Source: Pseudaminobacter soli (ex Zhang et al. 2022) (lineage in GTDB: Bacteria > Pseudomonadota > Alphaproteobacteria > Rhizobiales > Rhizobiaceae). Taken from it: a stretch of DNA of 64,000 nt. The DNA lies in NCBI RefSeq assembly GCF_014595955.1, contig NZ_JABVCF010000012.1, forward strand, positions 1-64,000, in the 5' to 3' direction. Below the pieces are notes generated by a model. The model made no database searches, was not told the origin of the DNA, and saw nothing but the letters and a program-made list of their open reading frames with translations. This document shows, in pieces, positions 26,190 through 36,002 of this stretch (the first letter of the stretch is position 1; every line of letters starts with the position of its first letter). The translations under genes were made by a program, and so were the position numbers.

Positions 26190-27114
26190 GGGGATCCAAC
26201 CAGGCTGCGAAGAGGTCGGCGCAGAGCGTCGACAGGACGTAGAAGATTGTGGTGATCATCACCCCACCCATGACCACGGGATAGTTGCGGGTGGCGATGG
26301 CATCGAAGATCAGCCGGCCGACGCCGGGGCGGGCGAAGACGATCTCGGCGAAGACCGCACCGGAGATCATATTGCCCACGCCGATGCCGAGCAGCACCAC
26401 CGTCGGGATGATGGCGATCTTGAGGGCATAGCGGTAGGTGATCGTGGCTTCTTTCAGCCCGAAGGCGCGCGCCATTCGGATGTGGTTCTCCGACAGCACT
26501 TCGAGCATGGAGGCGCGTACCATGCGGGCAAGGTAGCCGACCCAGCCGAGCCCAACGGCGAGCGAGGGAAGCACTAGGTGCCAGAGCTGGTCGAGGGGAT
26601 CGCCCGGCTCGCCGGCGCCGATCGTCGGGAACCAGCCGAGCGCCACCGAGAACAGCAGCAGGCCATAGATTGCCACGACGAAGGACGGCAGCGCGATGGT
26701 GCCGACCGACAGGATGCCGATGATCCGGTCGGCCCAGGAGCCACGCGAGATCGCCGACCAGCAGCCGAGCGGGATGCCGAGGGCGGCCGACCAGCCGATG
26801 CTGAAAAAGATCAGCCACAGCGTGAACGGCATCTGCTCCATCACCGTGGTCAGAACCGGGCGCTTAGTCAGCACGTCGGTGCCGAGATCACCGGTCAGCA
26901 CGCGGCCGAAGAAACGCGCGATCTGCACGACGGCAGGCTGGTCGAGCCCCATCTGAACCCTGAACGCCTCGCGCGTCTCCGGCGTGGCGAGCGGTCCGAG
27001 CAGCACCGCCGCCGGGTCGCCCGGGATCATCTGGATCATCGAGATGAGGATGATCAGCGCCAAGGCCGTAATGACGGCGGCAAGGCCAAGGCGGCGCAGG
27101 CCATAACTCAGCAT
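26170..27114 (-). CDS. Oligopeptide-type ABC transporter permease (DppB-like)
   Basis: A 314-residue permease. IQMIPGDPAAVLLG near the N-terminus and ARAFGLKEATITYRYALK (EAA loop) are the family marks, with about six membrane helices. It follows the binding-protein gene after a 66-bp gap that holds a strong hairpin. Confidence 0.92.
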   Translation of the reverse strand: MLSYGLRRLGLAAVITALALIILISMIQMIPGDPAAVLLGPLATPETREAFRVQMGLDQPAVVQIARFFGRVLTGDLGTDVLTKRPVLTTVMEQMPFTLWLIFFSIGWSAALGIPLGCWSAISRGSWADRIIGILSVGTIALPSFVVAIYGLLLFSVALGWFPTIGAGEPGDPLDQLWHLVLPSLAVGLGWVGYLARMVRASMLEVLSENHIRMARAFGLKEATITYRYALKIAIIPTVVLLGIGVGNMISGAVFAEIVFARPGVGRLIFDAIATRNYPVVMGGVMITTIFYVLSTLCADLFAAWLDPRVRTSL

Positions 27115-27136
27115 ACGAGTCTACTCGGGTCGGGAC

Positions 27137-27156
27137 GGCCCGCCTTGCGGCGGGCC
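27137..27156 (-). other. Intercistronic GC hairpin between binding-protein and permease genes
   Basis: A perfect 8-bp stem (GGCCCGCC / GGCGGGCC) with a 4-nt loop, in the gap after the substrate-binding-protein stop. No T-run follows in the transcribed direction, so it is more likely an mRNA 3'-end stabiliser or partial attenuator than a full terminator. Confidence 0.6.
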
Positions 27157-27180
27157 GGTCTGTCAGAAGGGATCATCCGG

Positions 27181-28734
27181 TCAGGCAGGCTTGAACCCGT
27201 AGAAGATCGGCGTGCCGTTCGGCATCAGCGCCGGCGCGATCTTGTCGCTGTAGCCGATGCCGACCGCCTCGTGCGTCAGGAACACGTAGGAGCCGGACTC
27301 CTCCATGAGGTCCTGCATCTTGACGTACATGTCGTGGCGCTTGGCGGTGTCGGTCTCGACCTTGGCCTTCTTGTTGAGTTCGCCATACTCGGGGTTGTTC
27401 CAGCGCTCCCAGTTCCAGATGCCGATCTGCTCGGGCGTGAACCAGTCGGTGGCGAAGCTGGGATCGGGCTGCATCGAGAAGCGGTTGATCTGGATGCCGA
27501 TGGTCTTCCAGATGTCGCCGGCCTTTTCGTCGCCGATCGTCCAGAAGGTGCCGGAGTCGTACTGGCGGATGGTGGCGTTGATGCCGACCTCGGCGAGGTT
27601 GGCCTGCACCGCTTGGGCCGCCGCGATGCGTTCGGCCTTGTTGAGGATGTCGATCGTGCATTCGAAGCCGCCCTGAAGGCCTGCCTGAGCGAGGAACTCG
27701 CGCGCCTTGTCCGGGTCGTAGCCATAGATGTTCTTCGCGCGATGACCCAGGAGGCCCGGCGCGATCAGGCCGGTCGCCGGCGTCGCGGCGCCGAAATAGG
27801 CGGCCTCCAGCACCGTCGGCACGTCGATGGCGTGCTGGACGGCCCTGCGCACCTCCGGCTGGTCGAAGGGCTTCATCTCCTGGTTCATGCCGAGCCAGAC
27901 ATAGGCGAGCGACGGCCGCACCTCGATCTTGCCACCTTTAGGCGGCGTCTGCCGATAGCGAGGGATCGAGGAGACGCTGAGCCAGGTGTAGTCGATGTCG
28001 CCCGACTCCAGCGCCAGTTCGCCGGTCTTCTCGTCGTCGATCGGCCTGATGTGGATCTCTTCGAAGGCGCCGGGCTCGCCCGGCCAGTCCGGGTTCTTCG
28101 CCAGCACCAGGCGCTGCTTCGGCAGCCATTCCTTGATGAAATAGCGTCCGCACTGGGCCGGCGGAGTGTTCTCGAACCTTCCACCCATTGCTTCGGTCGC
28201 CTTGCGCGGGATGATGCGGCCGGAGCCGTACACCAGGCCGACGTTCCAAAGCGGCGGGAACGCCTCCTTGAGGACGATGACGCCGGATTTCTCGTCGATG
28301 ACCTCGACGTGGTCCAGGGCTTCCCAATCGCCCTTGTAGACAGCCTCCAGCTTGGGATCGAGGAAGCGCTCGAACGAGTACTTTACGTCATCGGCGGTGA
28401 CCGGCTCGCCATCCGACCACTTCAGGCCGTCCATCAGCGTGAAGGCGATGTGCGTCGGGTCGGTCTGCTCAAGCTTCACGGCGCTGTCGAGCTGCCACTT
28501 CCACTCGGTGCCGGGGCCCATCGTCGCGAGGCCGGGGAAGATGTTGCGCATGACGTCGTCTTCCGGCGCACCGCTGCGGAAGGCCGGATCGAGACCCGTG
28601 ATGTCGCCGTAAGAGCGGACCTTCAGGATCTTGCCGTCCTGCGACAGCGCAACCTTCGGATAAAGACCGGCGCTCAGGCCGGCCGCAGCCATCGCCCCCA
28701 GCGCCTGGCGGCGCGTCAACTTGGTTCCCAACAT
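27181..28734 (-). CDS. ABC transporter substrate-binding protein, family 5 (peptide type)
   Basis: A 517-residue periplasmic SBP_bac_5 protein. The N-terminus TKLTRRQALGAMAAAG has a twin-arginine-like motif and a hydrophobic core ending near VALSQ, so export by Tat is plausible. LSDGEPVTADDVKYSFER-like wording (here WSDGEPVTADDVKYSFERF) is the family signature, and YGYDPDKAREFLAQAG lies in the C-terminal half. The family binds peptides, opines, nickel or glycosides. It follows the CocE-type hydrolase by 91 bp in the same operon. Confidence 0.92.
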   Translation of the reverse strand: MLGTKLTRRQALGAMAAAGLSAGLYPKVALSQDGKILKVRSYGDITGLDPAFRSGAPEDDVMRNIFPGLATMGPGTEWKWQLDSAVKLEQTDPTHIAFTLMDGLKWSDGEPVTADDVKYSFERFLDPKLEAVYKGDWEALDHVEVIDEKSGVIVLKEAFPPLWNVGLVYGSGRIIPRKATEAMGGRFENTPPAQCGRYFIKEWLPKQRLVLAKNPDWPGEPGAFEEIHIRPIDDEKTGELALESGDIDYTWLSVSSIPRYRQTPPKGGKIEVRPSLAYVWLGMNQEMKPFDQPEVRRAVQHAIDVPTVLEAAYFGAATPATGLIAPGLLGHRAKNIYGYDPDKAREFLAQAGLQGGFECTIDILNKAERIAAAQAVQANLAEVGINATIRQYDSGTFWTIGDEKAGDIWKTIGIQINRFSMQPDPSFATDWFTPEQIGIWNWERWNNPEYGELNKKAKVETDTAKRHDMYVKMQDLMEESGSYVFLTHEAVGIGYSDKIAPALMPNGTPIFYGFKPA

Positions 28735-28825
28735 ACTCGTCCCCTACTTTGGGTTATTGGCCCAGCATGCTTCGTGCGCCGGGCCATTACAACAGAATTC
28801 AGCCCATCTTACCGTTCGCGCAACG

Positions 28826-30841
28826 TTACACGTGGTCGCGCGGCACGTCGAAGCGGTAATTGCGGTCGAACGCCTTCTTTCCGTTCTCCCATGCCTCGAG
28901 ATGGCCTTCGAACTGGAATTTCGTTTCCGTCACGGTCATCTGCAGGCGGCCCGCGACTGCCAGATCGAGTCCATCGCGGCCGTACTCCTTGCGGAAGCTA
29001 CTCTCGGCCCGTGCCGAAAGCGGGTCGTCGGGGTGAATGGCGTAGGTACGCTTGGAAAACTCGCCAACCTGCCAGTCGATGTCGTCGATGCGGTGCTTGC
29101 CGCTGTCGCCGACGCGCTCCATCACCACCTCGCCGCTGCGAATGTCCTTGGTGATCGTGTAGTGGCTGTGCGGCTTGCGCAGTTCGGTCTTCTTGAGCGC
29201 CGGGCCGTTGACCGCCGGCTCGAATGGCTTGAGTTCGGCGTCGGCCGGGCTCGGTGTGCGCACCGGGAGTTCGAGCGAGCTGCCCGCCGTCGCAATGGTC
29301 AGCATCGTCTTCTCCGGCGACGGCCAGACGATCGGCCAGTATGACGAGGAGATGGCGAGCCGCAGACGGCTGCCCTTGCCGAGACGCTCGCCGCAATCGT
29401 TAAGCTTGATCGCGATGTCGTAGAACGTGCCGGGCTCGACCGGCTTCAGGTCGACATGGCCGTCGCGGTGGGTGAGGTTGAGCAGGCCGTAGGTCAGCCG
29501 CGTCGCGCTGCCGTCCGGCAGAACCTCGGAGAGGACCGCGCAGACGAAGGCGTTGGGCCGGTCAGCGGCGATCCGGAGCTTCACCACCGGCGCACCGAGG
29601 AGATCGTACGGCTCGGCGATCACCTCGCTGTCGAATACGAGCGATCCGCCCGCCTCGATGCGCTGGTCGTCCGGCTCGTCCGCCTCGACGCCATAGGCAC
29701 ACCACTTGCCGGCCGCCAGGCCGACCGTCTGCGGCGAGGAGATGGTGAGGCGCTCGTCTGCCGCGCCCGGCTGGTCGGACAGACGTCCGTAGCTGAGCTT
29801 CAGGCTGCGCGGAGAGATCGACGGGCTCGGCCAGAACGGGCCCGCGACCCAGCGGCCGGAACGCTCCGCATAATGTGTGCGCGGCGGCGCCGTATCCTGG
29901 ACGTAGCTGCGCAGCATGGGCTCGTCCATGATGCCGGTCTCGACGTCCTTCAGCCACTTGTCCCACCAGCGCAGGCATTCCTGCAGGAAGCCGATCTGCG
30001 GACCGGGCTGGGCGAAGTTCGGATACTTGTGCGCCCATGGGCCGACGAGGCCCTTGCGTGGGCACTTCAGGTGCTCGAGCATGCGGAAGATCGGGTTGGT
30101 GTAGCCGTCCATCCATCCACCGACGAGATAGACCGGGCATTCGATCGCGCCGTAATCCTCGCAGACCGAACCGTGCTGGTAGAACTCGTCGCGGCGCTGG
30201 CGGCGGTGCCACTCCTCGAGATAAAGTCCGCCCTGCTCCAGCCGGCCCATCCACAGATCGCGCCACTTGTCGCCGACCAGCGCCGGATCCGGCGGCGTCG
30301 GCGCGATGCCGAACATGGACGAGCCCCAGGAGAACTTGTCGACCAGCAAGCAGCCGCCCATGAAATGGACGTCGTCATTGTAGCGGTCGTCGGTCGAGCA
30401 GAGCGAGATCACCGCCTTGAGTTGTTTCGGCCGCCGCGCCGCGACCTGCAGCCCGTTGAAGCCGCCCCAGGAGATGCCGATCATGCCGACGCGGCCGGTC
30501 GACCAGGGCTGCTTTTCGATCCATTTCAGAACTTCGAGCGCGTCGTCCTGCTCCTGCTTCAGGTACTCGCCGAGCAGAACGCCTTCGGAATCGCCCGCCC
30601 CGCGCATGTCGACGCGCACGCAGGCATAGCCGTGCTCGGCAACATAGGGATGGTTCAGCGCATCGCGATCGGCCGTGCCGTCGCGCTTGCGGTAGGGCAG
30701 ATATTCAAGGATCGCCGGAACCGGATTCTGCTCGGCATCGACCGGCAGCCAGATCTGCGCCGAGAGCACGACCCCGTCGGAAAGCGGAATTTCCGCGTGG
30801 CGGATGATGCGGATCGGACGGGTCTTGCTAATCGTATCCAT
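28826..30841 (-). CDS. CocE/NonD-family hydrolase (X-Pro dipeptidyl-peptidase S15-like)
   Basis: A 671-residue alpha/beta hydrolase with a C-terminal PepX_C beta-sandwich. The nucleophile elbow is GISWGGFNG (GxSxGG) near residue 120, RVDMRGAGDSEG is the oxyanion-region signature, and a catalytic Asp/His lies in the VGGWMDGYTN and GPWAHKYPN segments. The family cleaves esters or X-Pro peptide bonds. There is no Sec signal, so it is probably cytoplasmic. The ATG at 30841 has GGAAG at 5 nt; an ATG at 30862 would add seven residues. Lying between an mttB-like gene and a peptide importer, it may release an imported quaternary-amine or proline-containing compound. Confidence 0.88.
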   Translation of the reverse strand: MDTISKTRPIRIIRHAEIPLSDGVVLSAQIWLPVDAEQNPVPAILEYLPYRKRDGTADRDALNHPYVAEHGYACVRVDMRGAGDSEGVLLGEYLKQEQDDALEVLKWIEKQPWSTGRVGMIGISWGGFNGLQVAARRPKQLKAVISLCSTDDRYNDDVHFMGGCLLVDKFSWGSSMFGIAPTPPDPALVGDKWRDLWMGRLEQGGLYLEEWHRRQRRDEFYQHGSVCEDYGAIECPVYLVGGWMDGYTNPIFRMLEHLKCPRKGLVGPWAHKYPNFAQPGPQIGFLQECLRWWDKWLKDVETGIMDEPMLRSYVQDTAPPRTHYAERSGRWVAGPFWPSPSISPRSLKLSYGRLSDQPGAADERLTISSPQTVGLAAGKWCAYGVEADEPDDQRIEAGGSLVFDSEVIAEPYDLLGAPVVKLRIAADRPNAFVCAVLSEVLPDGSATRLTYGLLNLTHRDGHVDLKPVEPGTFYDIAIKLNDCGERLGKGSRLRLAISSSYWPIVWPSPEKTMLTIATAGSSLELPVRTPSPADAELKPFEPAVNGPALKKTELRKPHSHYTITKDIRSGEVVMERVGDSGKHRIDDIDWQVGEFSKRTYAIHPDDPLSARAESSFRKEYGRDGLDLAVAGRLQMTVTETKFQFEGHLEAWENGKKAFDRNYRFDVPRDHV

Positions 30842-30955
30842 GATGCTTCCGAAATCTCCCATGTTCCCTGGCTTGCTCTCAGCCGTGCAGGCGTGATGCA
30901 GCCGCATCCTGGCGGGGCGCCATGCTCCCCGCAACCGGCCGCGGCTCATGTGCAA

Positions 30956-32497
30956 TCAAGACGTCAGTCCCCTCGCCTCGATTTCAAGGCAGCGCCTGGC
31001 CACGAACGCGTCCAGCGCCTCCTTGCGATCCGGCTCCAGAGCCGGCTGCTCGTAGGATGCGAGCTGTGTTTTCCAGCGCTCGTTCGCCCTCTCGGTTGCC
31101 GTCTTGCCGCCGTCCAGCCGCCAAGTATCGTGAGGACGAAGATCGGCGAGCAGTGGCGGGTGAAAGGCCGTCTTGAATCGGGCAAGAGTATGGTCGGCGC
31201 CGAAGAAATGACCGCCCGGGGGCGTCGCGGCTATGGCATCGAAGGCCAGGGCATCGTCCGAGAGATCGAGCGGATTCAACCAGGCACGTATTCCGCCAAT
31301 CATGTCGGCGTCGACAATCACCTTCTCGAACGAGGTGGTCAGCCCGCCCTCGAGCCAGCCGGTAGAATGGTAGATGAAGTTGCCATGCGCGAGAACCGCC
31401 GCCCACAGCGACATCGACGACTCCATTACCGCCTGCGCGTCGACGGCATTGGACGAGGTCACATTGCTCGTGCGGTAAGGGAGCTTCCAGCGTCGCGCGA
31501 GCTGGCCGCCGACCAGGACGGCGTTGGCATATTCCGGCGTGCCGAAGGCCGGCGCACCCGACTTCATGTCCACGTTCGAGGTGAAGCCGCCGAAGATGAC
31601 CGGCGCCCCGGGCCGTACCATCTGCGTGAAGGCGATGACGGCCAGCGCCTCGGCCGTCTGCTGCGCCAGTGCCCCGGCGATCGTCACCGGGCTCATGGCG
31701 CCGGCGAGGGTGAACGGCGTGACGATGACAGCCTGATTGGCCTCCGACATCGCCATCAGGCCGTTGAGCAGCTCCGCGTCGACGCGGCGCGGCGAGTTGA
31801 CATTGATGACGCTGAAGAGGCCGGGCCGCTCGGCGAGGCCGTCGCGGTCAGTGCCCCGGACAATCGCAAGTATGTCCAGCGCATCTTCGATGCGCGTGCG
31901 TCCGATCGCGCGGGCGCCCCACACCCGATCGCTGAGGGTCGACAGGTTATAGCAGAAGTCGAGATGCCGGCTCTCCACCGGCAGATCCTGCGGCTCGACG
32001 GTTCCGCCGGCGGTGTGCACCATGTTCAGCGTATGGTGCAGCTTGATGAGGTCGATCAAGTCCTGCGACGTGCCGGGCCGGCGACCGCGGTCCAGGTCGG
32101 AGCAGTTCGGCGGACCTGCGACAGGAGCGAAAACGATCGAGTTGCCGCCGATGACGATATCCCTCTCGGGGTTGCGCGCGTGCAGCGTGAATTGCGACGG
32201 CGCCTTGCCCACGAGTTCCTTCACCAGGGCTCGATCGAAGCGCACCATCTGCGTTTCGAAGTCGACCTCCGCGCCGTTGGCTGCCAGGATCTGCAGTGCC
32301 CGCGCATTCTGGAACTCCAGGCCCAGTTCTTCGAGGATCCGGAGCGCTGTCGCCTCGATGCGCTCCAGCCCGCCCTCGTCGACGACCTCGAGCGGTGGAA
32401 ACGGATTGCGGCAGAGCGACCAGGCGTCCTTCGTCACCCGGCGTGCGCTCAGCCGCTCCTCGCGCTCTGCGCTGAGGCTGCTGGCGCGCCTAGCCAT
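30956..32497 (-). CDS. Trimethylamine methyltransferase-family (MttB superfamily) protein
   Basis: A 513-residue MttB-like TIM barrel (COG5598). The central GFTSNVDMKSGAPAFGTPEY and the HTAGGTVEPQDLP-like segments are family marks. There is no in-frame amber codon, so this is a non-pyrrolysine member. Known non-Pyl members (MtgB type) demethylate glycine betaine, proline betaine or carnitine onto a corrinoid protein. No corrinoid protein gene is in the window. The ATG at 32497 is chosen over an upstream TTG at 32530, which would add 11 atypical residues. It is the first gene of the operon with the CocE hydrolase and the peptide-type importer. Confidence 0.85.
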   Translation of the reverse strand: MARRASSLSAEREERLSARRVTKDAWSLCRNPFPPLEVVDEGGLERIEATALRILEELGLEFQNARALQILAANGAEVDFETQMVRFDRALVKELVGKAPSQFTLHARNPERDIVIGGNSIVFAPVAGPPNCSDLDRGRRPGTSQDLIDLIKLHHTLNMVHTAGGTVEPQDLPVESRHLDFCYNLSTLSDRVWGARAIGRTRIEDALDILAIVRGTDRDGLAERPGLFSVINVNSPRRVDAELLNGLMAMSEANQAVIVTPFTLAGAMSPVTIAGALAQQTAEALAVIAFTQMVRPGAPVIFGGFTSNVDMKSGAPAFGTPEYANAVLVGGQLARRWKLPYRTSNVTSSNAVDAQAVMESSMSLWAAVLAHGNFIYHSTGWLEGGLTTSFEKVIVDADMIGGIRAWLNPLDLSDDALAFDAIAATPPGGHFFGADHTLARFKTAFHPPLLADLRPHDTWRLDGGKTATERANERWKTQLASYEQPALEPDRKEALDAFVARRCLEIEARGLTS

Positions 32498-32717
32498 GCG
32501 ACACCTGCCGAGAATGGCCGAGATGGCCAACGTAGCGACTGAAAAGCACCCTGTCCGCCCCCCTCCACCGGCGCGGGCAAGTCAGTCCCAAGTCGCCGTC
32601 TGTTCGACCTGCCTAGCCAAGGCCAGCCGCAAGGCCAAGTGCCGAAATCGACAATCGGCGTCGGCGAGACAACAACTTGAGAGCCTCTCCAAGACCTCGA
32701 TGGAGCCGCGCAGCCGC

Positions 32718-33476
32718 TCAGCCGTGGCCCGATTTCACATCGGGCGGTTCGGTGCCTTCCGGCTCGACTTCTCCGTGGCGCTGCAGCAAGAGCGCCACCG
32801 TCCAGCAGAGGATCGCCCAGGCCGCCCCGGTGCACCATCCGGCCAGCACGTCGGTGGGATAGTGCACGCCGAGATAGACGCGGCTCAGCCCGGTAACGAT
32901 CGTCAGGAACACCGCGATCGAGATGAAGTAGATCTTGATGCGCCGATCGGCATTGGCCCTGGCAATGAGGGCGCCAAGGGTCAGGAACGTGACCGCCGAC
33001 ATCATCGCATGACCGCTCGGGAAACTCGCTGTGAATACGCGAACGGTGGTGTCGATGTCCGGCCGGGGGCGCTCGAAGATGATCTTGAGGGAGGTGTTGA
33101 GCACTTGCCCGCCGACGACGGCGACCGCCATCAGCAGGGCGAGCGCGCGCTTCTTGATCAACAGCAAGTAGCCGCATGCAGCGAGCGTGAGAAAGCCGAG
33201 GAATGCAAAACTTCCCAGAGAGGTCACATCCCGCGCCATCTCTTGCAACCAAGGCGGACCGATCGGGCTGCCTGGATTTCCGGCGCTGCGGAAAAGATGC
33301 ATGATCGTCGCGTCGAGGCGGCTCGCATCGCCCTCGATAACCTCCTCGGCAATCAGACCGAAGCAGAGCAGGAGGGCGGCAACGGCGAGGACGGACGCGA
33401 TGAGGCCTATCTCATCCCTCCCTTTCCGAAGCAGCGAGGACAGTCGCAGGCCCCGCACCCAGTCAGTGCTCGTCAT
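32718..33476 (-). CDS. PAP2-family membrane phosphatase
   Basis: A 252-residue integral membrane protein with about six hydrophobic segments. The three PAP2 motifs are complete: K-x6-RP (KIIFERPRP), FPSGHAM and SRVYLGVHYPTD. The family dephosphorylates lipid phosphates such as undecaprenyl pyrophosphate or phosphatidic acid on the periplasmic face. The ATG at 33476 has AAGGA at proper spacing; the ATG six bases earlier abuts the SD. It stands alone, divergent from the alcohol-dehydrogenase-like gene at 33740. Confidence 0.92.
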   Translation of the reverse strand: MTSTDWVRGLRLSSLLRKGRDEIGLIASVLAVAALLLCFGLIAEEVIEGDASRLDATIMHLFRSAGNPGSPIGPPWLQEMARDVTSLGSFAFLGFLTLAACGYLLLIKKRALALLMAVAVVGGQVLNTSLKIIFERPRPDIDTTVRVFTASFPSGHAMMSAVTFLTLGALIARANADRRIKIYFISIAVFLTIVTGLSRVYLGVHYPTDVLAGWCTGAAWAILCWTVALLLQRHGEVEPEGTEPPDVKSGHG

Positions 33477-33739
33477 ACGCATTCCTTGTTTCAGACCCGT
33501 TCCCGTCTCCTGTGCGGAGCAGCAACAGCACGTTAGAACTAGGCCCTCCCTTCGCAAGCGGAAGAGGCGGAACCGACCTCACCTTCCGCAGAGCACGTAT
33601 TGAAAAGCTGTAGGCTTGTCGCGGCAATCATGCTCGGGCAAGCTTCGCCTGCTTCTGGACTGACCGGAGAAGCGTCGTACGCGCCGGGCCGGCAGCCTGC
33701 CCTCGTCATGCCGGGGCCGAACCGAACAGGGAGACGATC

Positions 33740-34726
33740 ATGTCCTTCAACGCCATCGTGATCCGCAAGGACGAGAGCGGCTACCGCGTCGCGAAGGAAG
33801 AGCTGGACGAAAGCACGCTGCCCGAGGGCGATGTGCTGGTGGCGATCGACCATTCGACGATAAATTACAAGGACGGACTGGCCATCACCGGCAAGGCGCC
33901 GATCGCGCGTATATTCCCGCTGGTCACCGGGATCGATTTTGCCGGGACGGTGCGGGAAAGCGCCAGCGGTGACTTCGGGCCGGGCGACCGGGTCGTGCTC
34001 AACGGCTGGGGCGTCGGCGAGACCCATTGGGGCGGCCTGTCGCAACTGGCCCGCGTCAAGGCGGACTGGCTCATCCCCCTTCCCGCCCCTCTCACCACGC
34101 GTCAGGCCATGGCGATCGGCACGGCCGGCTATACCTCGATGCTCTGCGTCATGGCGCTGGAGGATCATGGCGTTGAGCCCGGCGGCGGCGAAATCCTCGT
34201 CACCGGCGCGTCCGGCGGCGTCGGCAGCATCGCGATCTCGCTGCTCGCCAAGCGCGGCTACACCGTCGTCGCCTCGACCGGAAAAACAAGCGAGGCGGAC
34301 TATCTGAAATTACTCGGCGCTGCGGAAATCATCGACCGGGCGACGCTGTCACAACCCGGAAAACCGCTCGCGAAGGAACGCTGGGCCGGGGTCATCGACA
34401 CCGTCGGCGGCGCCACGCTGGCGAATGCCTGCGCGGCAACCCGCTACGGCGGCGTGGTCGCGGCCTGCGGCATGGCGCAGAGCCTCGACTTCCCCGGCAG
34501 CGTCGCTCCGTTCATCCTGCGCGGAGTGACACTTGCAGGGGTCGACAGCGTCCAATGCCCGATGCCCAGGCGGCTGAAGGCCTGGGAGCGGCTCGCTGCC
34601 GAACTGGACCTGGATCAGCTCGAAGCAATCGCCACGGAGATCGGGCTGGACGAGGTCATCCCGACCGCCCAGCAACTGATCGAGGGAAAGGTGCGCGGCC
34701 GCATCGTAGTCGACGTCAACCGCTGA
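33740..34726 (+). CDS. acuI: Acrylyl-CoA reductase/YhdH-type quinone oxidoreductase
   Basis: A 328-residue zinc-free medium-chain dehydrogenase. [30 protein letters not shown] and [13 protein letters not shown] are characteristic of the AcuI/YhdH branch. [16 protein letters not shown] is the NADPH-binding motif. AcuI reduces acryloyl-CoA to propionyl-CoA and protects against acrylate toxicity. There is no operon partner, and it lies 121 bp before the ROK regulator. The symbol follows the family and the in vivo role is not shown here. Confidence 0.85.
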   Translation: MSFNAIVIRKDESGYRVAKEELDESTLPEGDVLVAIDHSTINYKDGLAITGKAPIARIFPLVTGIDFAGTVRESASGDFGPGDRVVLNGWGVGETHWGGLSQLARVKADWLIPLPAPLTTRQAMAIGTAGYTSMLCVMALEDHGVEPGGGEILVTGASGGVGSIAISLLAKRGYTVVASTGKTSEADYLKLLGAAEIIDRATLSQPGKPLAKERWAGVIDTVGGATLANACAATRYGGVVAACGMAQSLDFPGSVAPFILRGVTLAGVDSVQCPMPRRLKAWERLAAELDLDQLEAIATEIGLDEVIPTAQQLIEGKVRGRIVVDVNR

Positions 34727-34781
34727 CGCAGGAGGCGGCTGACGCTCGACGGACAAAGCCCCAGCGAGCCAACAGCCGCAT

Positions 34782-34803
34782 TTCTGAATTCCATTTGACA
34801 GAA
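34782..34803. promoter_or_regulatory. Possible promoter/operator before the ROK regulator
   Basis: TTGACA (34795-34800) is a consensus -35 box, but the matching -10 (AACTCT, 17 bp on) is poor. An inverted repeat TTCTG-N12-CAGAA (34782-34803) overlaps the -35, which could be an autoregulatory site. Confidence 0.3.
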
Positions 34804-34847
34804 TACTTGCCCGGTGCAACTCTCATTCCAAGAGGAGCGCGGACGAG

Positions 34848-36002
34848 ATGCCGCTGAGGGGGACCAACCAGGAGTTCGGGCGGCCGTACAACCGGCGCAT
34901 CGTGCTCGAGTCGATAAGGCTGCACGGGCCCACCACGCGCGGCGATATTGCTGGCCGCGTCGGCCTCACGGTGCAGACCGTCTCCACCATCGTGCGCGAG
35001 TTGGAAGAACAGGGCTACGTGCTTTCGGCGCGCGACGAGCCGAGGGGGCGCGGCCTGCCGCCAGCGACGCTCCGCCTCAATCCGGAAGGCGGCTACGCGG
35101 TCGGCATCCACCTGACGCCGCTCGGCATCGACGCCGCGCTGGTCAATCTCGGCGGCGACGTGGTCGAAAGCGCGCGCCGCGAGGCGCCGGGTGCCACGCC
35201 TGATCGGGCCTTCGCCCTGATACGCTCCCTCACTTCCGAACTCACCCGCTCGAAGCCCGGCGGTCGTATTCTCGGCGTCGGAATGGCGCTGCCCGGTCCG
35301 TTCGGCGTGGAATCGATGAGCTTCATCGGCCCGACCACCATGGCGGGCTGGGAGTCCGTCGCGATCACGGAGCGGTTGGCGGAGGCGACCGACCTTCCCG
35401 CCTTCCTCGACACCGACATGGCGACCTCCGCCCTTGGCGAACAGCTCTACGGCTACGGCACGCAGTTTTCCGACTATTACTACCTCTACTTCGGCGTCGG
35501 ACTGGGCGGTGCTTTCGTCCATGACGGCGCGGTGCTGCGCGGATCTTGGGGCAATGCCGGCGAGATCGGGCACATTCCCGTCGTGCCGGACGGGGAGCCC
35601 TGCCCATGCGGGAACCGCGGTTGCCTGGAGCGCTATGTCTCGCTCGACGCGCTCGGCCGCAGCGGGACGAGCGAAGACGAATGGCTGACCCGGATCGCAC
35701 CGATCTTCCGCAATGCCATCATCACAATAGAAAACCTCTACGATCCGCAGTCGATCATTCTCGGCGGGCTCGCACCCGCTGGTCTGCTGGATCGGCTGGC
35801 GGAACTCGGCGGTGACCTGCCGAACTCGGTATCGGCGCGGCGCGATCGCGTCATGCCACGGGTCATGGTGGCATCGGGCGGGCAGCATTCGGTGCTGCGC
35901 GGGGCCGCCGCGCTGGTCGTCTCGGGGGCGCTGTCGCCACGCTTCGGCCGGATGTTCGCCGCCGAACGGGACATTTCGAGCGCAAGGGGAATGGCGGCAT
36001 GA
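34848..36002 (+). CDS. ROK-family transcriptional regulator
   Basis: A 384-residue regulator. An N-terminal winged HTH (about 15-75) includes [21 protein letters not shown]. The ROK sugar-kinase-like domain has [23 protein letters not shown] and the zinc motif [12 protein letters not shown]. It likely represses the following ABC operon in the absence of a sugar ligand. Its stop overlaps the next start (ATGA). Confidence 0.93.
   Translation: MPLRGTNQEFGRPYNRRIVLESIRLHGPTTRGDIAGRVGLTVQTVSTIVRELEEQGYVLSARDEPRGRGLPPATLRLNPEGGYAVGIHLTPLGIDAALVNLGGDVVESARREAPGATPDRAFALIRSLTSELTRSKPGGRILGVGMALPGPFGVESMSFIGPTTMAGWESVAITERLAEATDLPAFLDTDMATSALGEQLYGYGTQFSDYYYLYFGVGLGGAFVHDGAVLRGSWGNAGEIGHIPVVPDGEPCPCGNRGCLERYVSLDALGRSGTSEDEWLTRIAPIFRNAIITIENLYDPQSIILGGLAPAGLLDRLAELGGDLPNSVSARRDRVMPRVMVASGGQHSVLRGAAALVVSGALSPRFGRMFAAERDISSARGMAA

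Noticed and set aside
30956-32497. Pyrrolysine-type MttB
   Set aside because: The frame is open with no internal amber codon and no pyl genes are near, so it is a non-Pyl homologue.
26578-32542. Very long open frames antisense to the mttB-cocE-importer operon
   Set aside because: They have the Arg/Ala/Asp-rich composition typical of antisense frames in GC-rich DNA and no domain resemblance. The sense genes have full family motifs.
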